9,894 nucleotides of DNA from Actinomycetota bacterium (GTDB lineage: Bacteria; Actinomycetota; UBA4738). Below the pieces are notes generated by a model, which did no database searches, had not been told where the DNA came from, and saw only the letters and a list, made by a program, of their open reading frames with translations. The stretch is from contig VAYJ01000149.1 in the NCBI GenBank assembly GCA_005888465.1, positions 8,746 through 18,639 on the forward strand. The letters are read 5' to 3'. The position numbers were made by a program, and so were the translations under genes. Below are positions 6,472 to 9,894 of this stretch, piece by piece; the stretch's first letter is position 1, and each line of letters begins with the position of its first letter.

Positions 6472-6881
6472 GTCGTCCGCATGCGGTTGTTCTTCGGCTG
6501 GTGCTCGACCTCGGCCAGCCCCAGCGCCTCCGTGACCGGCGGCACGTAGTTCGCGAAGCGCCCGCGGAGGCCCTTCTTCAACCCGTACCAGCCGCCGACG
6601 GGGTTCTCGGGCGAACGCGCCCAGGCCTCGACGGTGCCCTCAGCGGCCGGCTTCTGCTCGTCGGTGCTCCCGAGCGGCATCCAGTCGCCATGCTGCGTCA
6701 ACATCGTGGACAGGTCGTCCAGGCACCGGAGCTGGTAGCGCACCTCGGTCTTGCCGACCATCGCGACCAGCGCGGGCGGGTCCGAGCCCTCATCCCGATA
6801 CGCGGTGAACGAGGACCCGCCGCTCGGCGTGGTGAGGACCCACGGGTCCTCGCGCGTGCCCTTGCCCTTCGCGGAGCTCAC
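6468..6881 (-). CDS. Small conserved protein of unknown function
   Basis: A 137-residue protein starting at the GTG at 6881, which overlaps the upstream gene's TGA as GTGA. Longer in-frame readings lie inside the well-supported propeller gene. It is polar, without signal peptide or membrane segment. It is rich in Trp, Gly and charged residues, especially at the C-terminus (GTVEAWARSPENPVGGWYGL, then KKGLRGRFANYVPP and HQPKNNRMR). I recognise the pattern GTREDPWVL..TPSG..FTAYRDE..DPPAL..VGKT as a conserved uncharacterised family, possibly the one named DUF6855, but cannot confirm the name. The RGRF and NNRMR segments give a basic tail that could contact nucleic acid, which is speculation. The coding call is good; the role is unknown. 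Confidence 0.8.
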   Translation of the reverse strand: MSSAKGKGTREDPWVLTTPSGGSSFTAYRDEGSDPPALVAMVGKTEVRYQLRCLDDLSTMLTQHGDWMPLGSTDEQKPAAEGTVEAWARSPENPVGGWYGLKKGLRGRFANYVPPVTEALGLAEVEHQPKNNRMRTT

Positions 6882-8128
6882 GGCGTGAACTGATAGACGG
6901 CGCCCTCGTCGTCCGTGCCCCCGTGCACCGTCGCGCCGAAGAAGTTCCCGACGCCGTCCCCCAGCATGCCGTCGTAGGGAAAGGCGCCGTCGGGCGCGCC
7001 CGCGAACGAGTACGCGACCGACTCGGTCCAGGTTCCATCGCCGTTGGGAGAGAGCTCGAAGATCGTGCCTTTGCCGGCGCCTCCCTCGCTCGTCGTCCCG
7101 TACATGTTGCCGGCGGCGTCGAAGACGAGGCCGCTGATGGAGCTCGCGCCGTCGGGGCTCCCCGCGAAGCTGTAGAGCACCCGCTCCTTCCATGGGCCGC
7201 TGGGCGTCGGGCTGAGCTCGTACACACCCCCAACTTCGTTCGCGCCGTCGTAGTAGCTCGTGCCGAAGAGATTGCCTTTCGCGTCGAACGCCAATGCCCC
7301 GTATGGGAACCCGACATCGGGTTCGCCCTGGAACTGGTAGAGGGCCTTCAGCCGCCACTTGCCTCCTGGCGTCTCAGCGAGCCGGTAGGCGACCCCGGAG
7401 CCGTATTGCCCGCCCGCGGTCGCGACCCCGTAGAGCGTGCCGCGCGCATCAAGCGTCAGGCGACCTTTCGCGCCGGTCGCGCCGTCTCGTCCCCCGGTGA
7501 AGGGGTGGATGACCCGGAACGTCCAGCCAGCACCTTTCGGCGAGGCTTCGTAGATCACCCCGAGCCCGAACGAGCCGCCGGTGGGGGTCGTCCCGAAGAC
7601 GTTTCCGCTAGCGTCGATCGTCACGCCGCCGCCGGGACCGGAGCCGTCAGCCCCACCCGTGAAGGTGTGGATCACGTTCTCCGTCCAGAGCCCGCCCGAC
7701 TGCGTGAGCTCGTACAGGACCCCGCAGCCCCCCTCGCACCCGCCGCCGGTCCCGCCGGTCACCGCCGTGCCGTAGACGTTCCCCCGCGCATCGAGCGTCA
7801 CGCCGCCGTACGGCTCAGCGCCGTCCAGCTCGCCCGTGAAGTTGTGCAGGATCGTCTGGGTCCAGCCGCTCGGCCCGGAGGTGAGCTCGAAGACCACGCC
7901 CCCATTGGCCGTGCCGCCCTCGACGGCACTGCCGTAGAGGTTGCCGGCCGCGTCCATCACCAGGTCGCTGTCCGGGTAGCCGCCCAGGCTCGAGCCGTCG
8001 AAGCTGAAGATCACGGAGGTGGTCGCGCGGGTGGCGGCGGCGGCCGGGTGGCCGCCTGTCATAGCCGCGACCACGAGAGCGGTGGTTGCCGTCAGGGTCA
8101 TGGACCGCGGGCGTCGCGTGCGAGCCAT
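6878..8128 (-). CDS. Secreted GloVer-repeat beta-propeller protein
   Basis: A 416-residue protein built almost wholly of about 53-residue repeats of the choice-of-anchor GloVer type (TIGR03803). Each unit contains a strand like VIHTFTGGADG, then DA.GN.YGT....GG and G..YELT. An N-terminal signal peptide is visible: basic ARTRRPR at 2-8, a hydrophobic core at about 12-23, and a likely cleavage site in AAAA at 29-32. There is no C-terminal anchor, sorting motif or second membrane segment, so it is probably exported. Two cysteines in repeat 2 (CEGGC) could form a disulphide. GloVer proteins usually act as surface propellers of unknown ligand. Start ATG 8128 has AGGAGG (plus 8133-8138) four bases ahead. 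Its stop is coupled to the small gene by GTGA. Confidence 0.9.
   Translation of the reverse strand: MARTRRPRSMTLTATTALVVAAMTGGHPAAAATRATTSVIFSFDGSSLGGYPDSDLVMDAAGNLYGSAVEGGTANGGVVFELTSGPSGWTQTILHNFTGELDGAEPYGGVTLDARGNVYGTAVTGGTGGGCEGGCGVLYELTQSGGLWTENVIHTFTGGADGSGPGGGVTIDASGNVFGTTPTGGSFGLGVIYEASPKGAGWTFRVIHPFTGGRDGATGAKGRLTLDARGTLYGVATAGGQYGSGVAYRLAETPGGKWRLKALYQFQGEPDVGFPYGALAFDAKGNLFGTSYYDGANEVGGVYELSPTPSGPWKERVLYSFAGSPDGASSISGLVFDAAGNMYGTTSEGGAGKGTIFELSPNGDGTWTESVAYSFAGAPDGAFPYDGMLGDGVGNFFGATVHGGTDDEGAVYQFTP
6881..8023 (-). repeat. Seven in-frame GloVer repeats, about 160 bases each
   Basis: Residues 36-416 divide into seven diverged units, each opening with a hydrophobic strand ending FxG or FxF and closing near G.W or QFTP. 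Seven units match a seven-bladed propeller, though the blade count is inference. The units are protein-level repeats, not near-identical DNA. Confidence 0.75.
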
Positions 8129-8164
8129 CTGGCCTCCTGTCGATCGGGCGCCGGCCCGTCGGGC

Positions 8165-8193
8165 ATGCTAGCTCCGATCGAGCTCGGCGTCGA
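8165..8193 (-). promoter_or_regulatory. Candidate promoter of the GloVer gene
   Basis: On the minus strand, TCGACG (plus 8188-8193) and TAGCAT (plus 8165-8170) are separated by exactly 17 bases. They match TTGACA at four of six positions and the TAnnnT -10. The leader would be about 30 bases. Confidence 0.45.
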
Positions 8194-8195
8194 TC
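8176..8195. promoter_or_regulatory. Inverted repeat in divergent promoter region
   Basis: GATCGA at 8176-8181 faces TCGATC at 8190-8195 across eight bases. It overlaps the candidate -35 elements of both directions, so it could be an operator, but GATCGA-type words are common at this GC content. Confidence 0.25.
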
Positions 8196-8206
8196 CCGGA
8201 TACACT
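8178..8206 (+). promoter_or_regulatory. Candidate promoter of the membrane/redox operon
   Basis: TACACT at 8201-8206 is a good -10. The hexamer 17 bases upstream, TCGAGC (8178-8183), matches TTGACA at only three positions. The transcript would begin about 25 bases before the GTG at 8239. Confidence 0.35.
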
Positions 8207-8226
8207 TTCGCGACCGGCCGGCCGTG

Positions 8227-8232
8227 AAGGAG
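8227..8232 (+). promoter_or_regulatory. Ribosome-binding site deciding the GTG start at 8239
   Basis: AAGGAG with a six-base spacer to the GTG at 8239. It favours that codon over the in-frame GTG at 8224, which has no Shine-Dalgarno. Confidence 0.7.
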
Positions 8233-8238
8233 TGCCCG

Positions 8239-9327
8239 GTGATCCAAGCACAACGGAGCGTCCCGAAAGAACCGGCGGCGTCCCCTATCCCCGCACGACG
8301 TTTCTCATGGATCTATTCGGCGCCGGTCGACCTGTTCGTGGCGCTCTGCTGGATCCCGATCTTCCTGGTGGCCCGGCGCCTATCCTCCGGGCAGGGGGCG
8401 TCGAACGAGCACATGCTCAATCTGCTCTTCAACGGCGCCTTCCTCCTGTCGCTCTTGCACCAGCCGCTCACGCTCGCGCTCGTCTACGGCGACCGGAACC
8501 AGTTCGAGCTCCGCAAGCGCCTGTTCACGTGGAGCCCCGTCGTGGCGATCGGGCTCATCAGCGTCGCTGTGGTGCTGAACCTCTGGATCATCATCCCGAT
8601 CGCGGCAATCTGGAACACCATCCACACGCTGCAGCAACGGTACGGCCTGTCGCGCATCTACGCCCGCAAGTCCGGGTACGGGTCGGCCCGGCTCGACCGC
8701 GCGGTCCTGTACACGTGGATGGTCGCGGCGATCCTCGCCGTCGGCGCCGCGGGCTCGACACTGCATCAGCTCGCGCGGGTGATGCTGGGCGGCGCGAACG
8801 AGCAGGCCGTCGCCGACCTCACGAAGGTGCGGCCGTATGCGCTCTGGCTGCTGCTCCCGGCGCTCGCCGTCGCGACCGCGACGCTCGTCGCGCTCGTGCG
8901 GCAGGAATCGCGGCACGCCGGCGACGCGAACCGTGCGAAGTGGATCTACCAGGCGTCCTCGCTCGCCCTGATCGCCTCCATCGCATTCGACCCGCTGGCA
9001 GGGTTCATCGCGTACGTGGCCGCGCACGCGATCGAGTACTTCGTCGTGGTCGATAAGACGATGGTGAGCCGCTACCAGAAAAGCACGCCCGAGCAACCGG
9101 CTTTCCTCGGGCGGGTGGCCAGGAGCCCCGCCGGCAGGTGGGCGTTCCTGGCCGTCTTCCTCGGGGCGTTCTTCGTGCTCGACGCGCGGACCGCCGACGC
9201 CCTTCCCGGCCAGACCTACCTGATCATCCTGTACTCGATCGGGATCCTGCACTTCTGGTACGACAGCTTCATCTGGAAGCTCCGCAAGCCCGCCGTCGCG
9301 GCGACCTTCGGCATCGCTCGTGCCTGA
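8239..9327 (+). CDS. Polytopic membrane protein with conserved-looking intramembrane histidines
   Basis: A 362-residue protein with about seven or eight hydrophobic segments: near 29-45, 60-82, 100-124, 156-172, 199-220, 239-262, 301-315 and 327-345. Histidines sit in or at the ends of these segments: His74 (LLHQPL), His129 (WNTIHTLQQRYGLSRIY), His263 (VAAHAIEYFVVVDK) and His338 (ILHFWYDSFIWKLRKP). Such spacing recalls membrane di-iron or metal enzymes such as Brp/Blh carotenoid dioxygenases or desaturases, but I cannot assign a family. There is no signal peptide beyond the first helix. It starts at GTG 8239 (AAGGAG six bases upstream) and overlaps the next gene by eight bases. Co-transcription with the redox subunits suggests a membrane oxidoreductase role, which is inference. 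Confidence 0.85.
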   Translation: MIQAQRSVPKEPAASPIPARRFSWIYSAPVDLFVALCWIPIFLVARRLSSGQGASNEHMLNLLFNGAFLLSLLHQPLTLALVYGDRNQFELRKRLFTWSPVVAIGLISVAVVLNLWIIIPIAAIWNTIHTLQQRYGLSRIYARKSGYGSARLDRAVLYTWMVAAILAVGAAGSTLHQLARVMLGGANEQAVADLTKVRPYALWLLLPALAVATATLVALVRQESRHAGDANRAKWIYQASSLALIASIAFDPLAGFIAYVAAHAIEYFVVVDKTMVSRYQKSTPEQPAFLGRVARSPAGRWAFLAVFLGAFFVLDARTADALPGQTYLIILYSIGILHFWYDSFIWKLRKPAVAATFGIARA

Positions 9328-9730
9328 CGCGGCCTCGATCGCCACGCTCCGCGCGGCGGTCGAGGCGATCGTCCCCGGGTCGGCCGCGCTCCGCGTGCAC
9401 GAACACCTCGCCCATGCCGTCGAACTGGCGACCCCGGGATTCGTCGAGCTGATCGCGATCCTCTTGGACGCTTTCGCGATCGACGTGCGCGCCGGTGCGG
9501 TCTTCGTCGAGCTGTCGCTCCCCGAGCGGGGCGAGGTGCTTCGGCTGATGACGAACGGCGAGACGCAGGACCTCCGCGACGCGGTCGACGCGCTGTTCGT
9601 GTTCACCTACGGCGGGACGTATTCCGAGTGGACGGGGTACGACCGCGCGACGAACACGCTCACACCACCGGCCGTGTGGGCCACCCTCGGGTATCGCGGC
9701 CCCGTCGACGGGGTTCCCGACTACCGGTGA
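9320..9730 (+). CDS. Gluconate 2-dehydrogenase subunit 3-like protein
   Basis: A 136-residue protein beginning at GTG 9320, eight bases inside the preceding gene and lacking a clear Shine-Dalgarno. The C-terminal half shows the Gluconate_2-dh3 pattern: a helical part (FVELIAILLDAF, 41-52), then LFVFTYGGTYSEWTGYD (92-108) and the closing LGYRGPVDGVPDYR (123-136). In the known three-subunit membrane gluconate and related dehydrogenases, this small subunit partners a GMC-type FAD catalytic subunit, which is exactly what follows here. Usual members have a Tat signal peptide for export; this one starts directly with a soluble helix, so the complex is probably cytoplasmic. The stop overlaps the GMC gene start as GTGA. 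Family call moderately strong. Confidence 0.78.
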   Translation: MPDAASIATLRAAVEAIVPGSAALRVHEHLAHAVELATPGFVELIAILLDAFAIDVRAGAVFVELSLPERGEVLRLMTNGETQDLRDAVDALFVFTYGGTYSEWTGYDRATNTLTPPAVWATLGYRGPVDGVPDYR

Positions 9731-9894
9731 ACGCGAGCCCGGACGCGATCGTCGTCGGCGCCGGCGGTGGCGGCCCCGTCGTCGCCAAGGAGCTGGCCGA
9801 GCAGGGGGCGAAGGTCCTCCTGCTCGAGGCAGGACCTTGGCTCGACCCCGACCAGCACTTCACCCGGCTCGAGGACGACATGGGCTCAATCATC
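9727..9894 (+). CDS. GMC-family FAD-dependent oxidoreductase, N-terminus only
   Basis: Only the first 56 codons fall in the window; the gene runs off the right edge. They show the dinucleotide-binding Rossmann motif AIVVGAGGGGPVVAKELAEQ (7-26), ending in the acidic LLLEAGP (32-38) that binds the FAD ribose. This is typical of GMC oxidoreductases (glucose/methanol/choline type, cholesterol oxidase, gluconate dehydrogenase large subunit). The substrate cannot be read. Start is GTG at 9727, overlapping the previous stop by four bases. No Tat or Sec signal precedes the FAD motif, consistent with the signal-less small subunit upstream. It probably oxidises an alcohol or sugar and passes electrons to a partner. 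Confidence 0.88.
   Translation, partial: MNASPDAIVVGAGGGGPVVAKELAEQGAKVLLLEAGPWLDPDQHFTRLEDDMGSII

Noticed and set aside
8380..9606. A 408-codon minus-strand open frame opposite the redox operon
   Set aside because: Very Arg/Glu/Asp-rich with no domain, and antisense to two genes with clear features.

Overview
The window is a gene-dense, very GC-rich bacterial chromosome segment with strong G/C preference at third codon positions. It has twelve or thirteen genes, few gaps, frequent GTG starts and repeated 4-base GTGA stop/start overlaps. This style, together with the gene families present (VOC, HTH_42, acyl-CoA dehydrogenase-like, TesB-like thioesterase, DUF2461), suggests a soil or sediment actinobacterium, perhaps a deep-branching class such as Thermoleophilia or Acidimicrobiia. 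That placement is inference only; no rRNA or marker gene is present. No tRNA, rRNA, CRISPR, insertion sequence or phage gene was seen, and no stretch over 300 bases lacks a gene.

Region 1 (1-2992, minus strand) is a tight apparent operon. In transcription order it holds an acyl-CoA dehydrogenase-like protein (2992-1988), an HTH_42 winged-helix protein carrying the QxQ motif of AlkZ-type DNA glycosylases (1983-949), a VOC/glyoxalase-fold protein (898-488) and a nucleotidyltransferase running off the left edge (484-1). Region 2 (3154-4035, plus) is a lone membrane protein with a possible PH-like domain. Its 3' end overlaps, tail to tail, the next minus-strand unit.

Region 3 (4001-5718, minus) pairs a cytoplasmic Asp-box beta-propeller with a TesB-like acyl-CoA thioesterase through a GTGA overlap. 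Region 4 (5814-6458, plus) is a DUF2461 protein. It converges on region 5 (6468-8128, minus), where a secreted seven-repeat GloVer-type propeller is coupled by GTGA to a small conserved cytoplasmic protein.

Region 6 (8239-9894, plus) reads away from region 5 across a 110-base divergent intergenic region with candidate promoters for both directions. It holds a polytopic membrane protein with histidines in its hydrophobic segments, a gluconate-dehydrogenase-subunit-3-like protein and the N-terminus of a GMC-type FAD oxidoreductase, all overlapping. This looks like a redox module.

Most of the window is ordinary chromosomal content. The best leads are the redox module with its His-containing membrane protein, the AlkZ-like motif, and two propeller genes each coupled to an unrelated cytoplasmic gene. 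I do not see a clearly new system.
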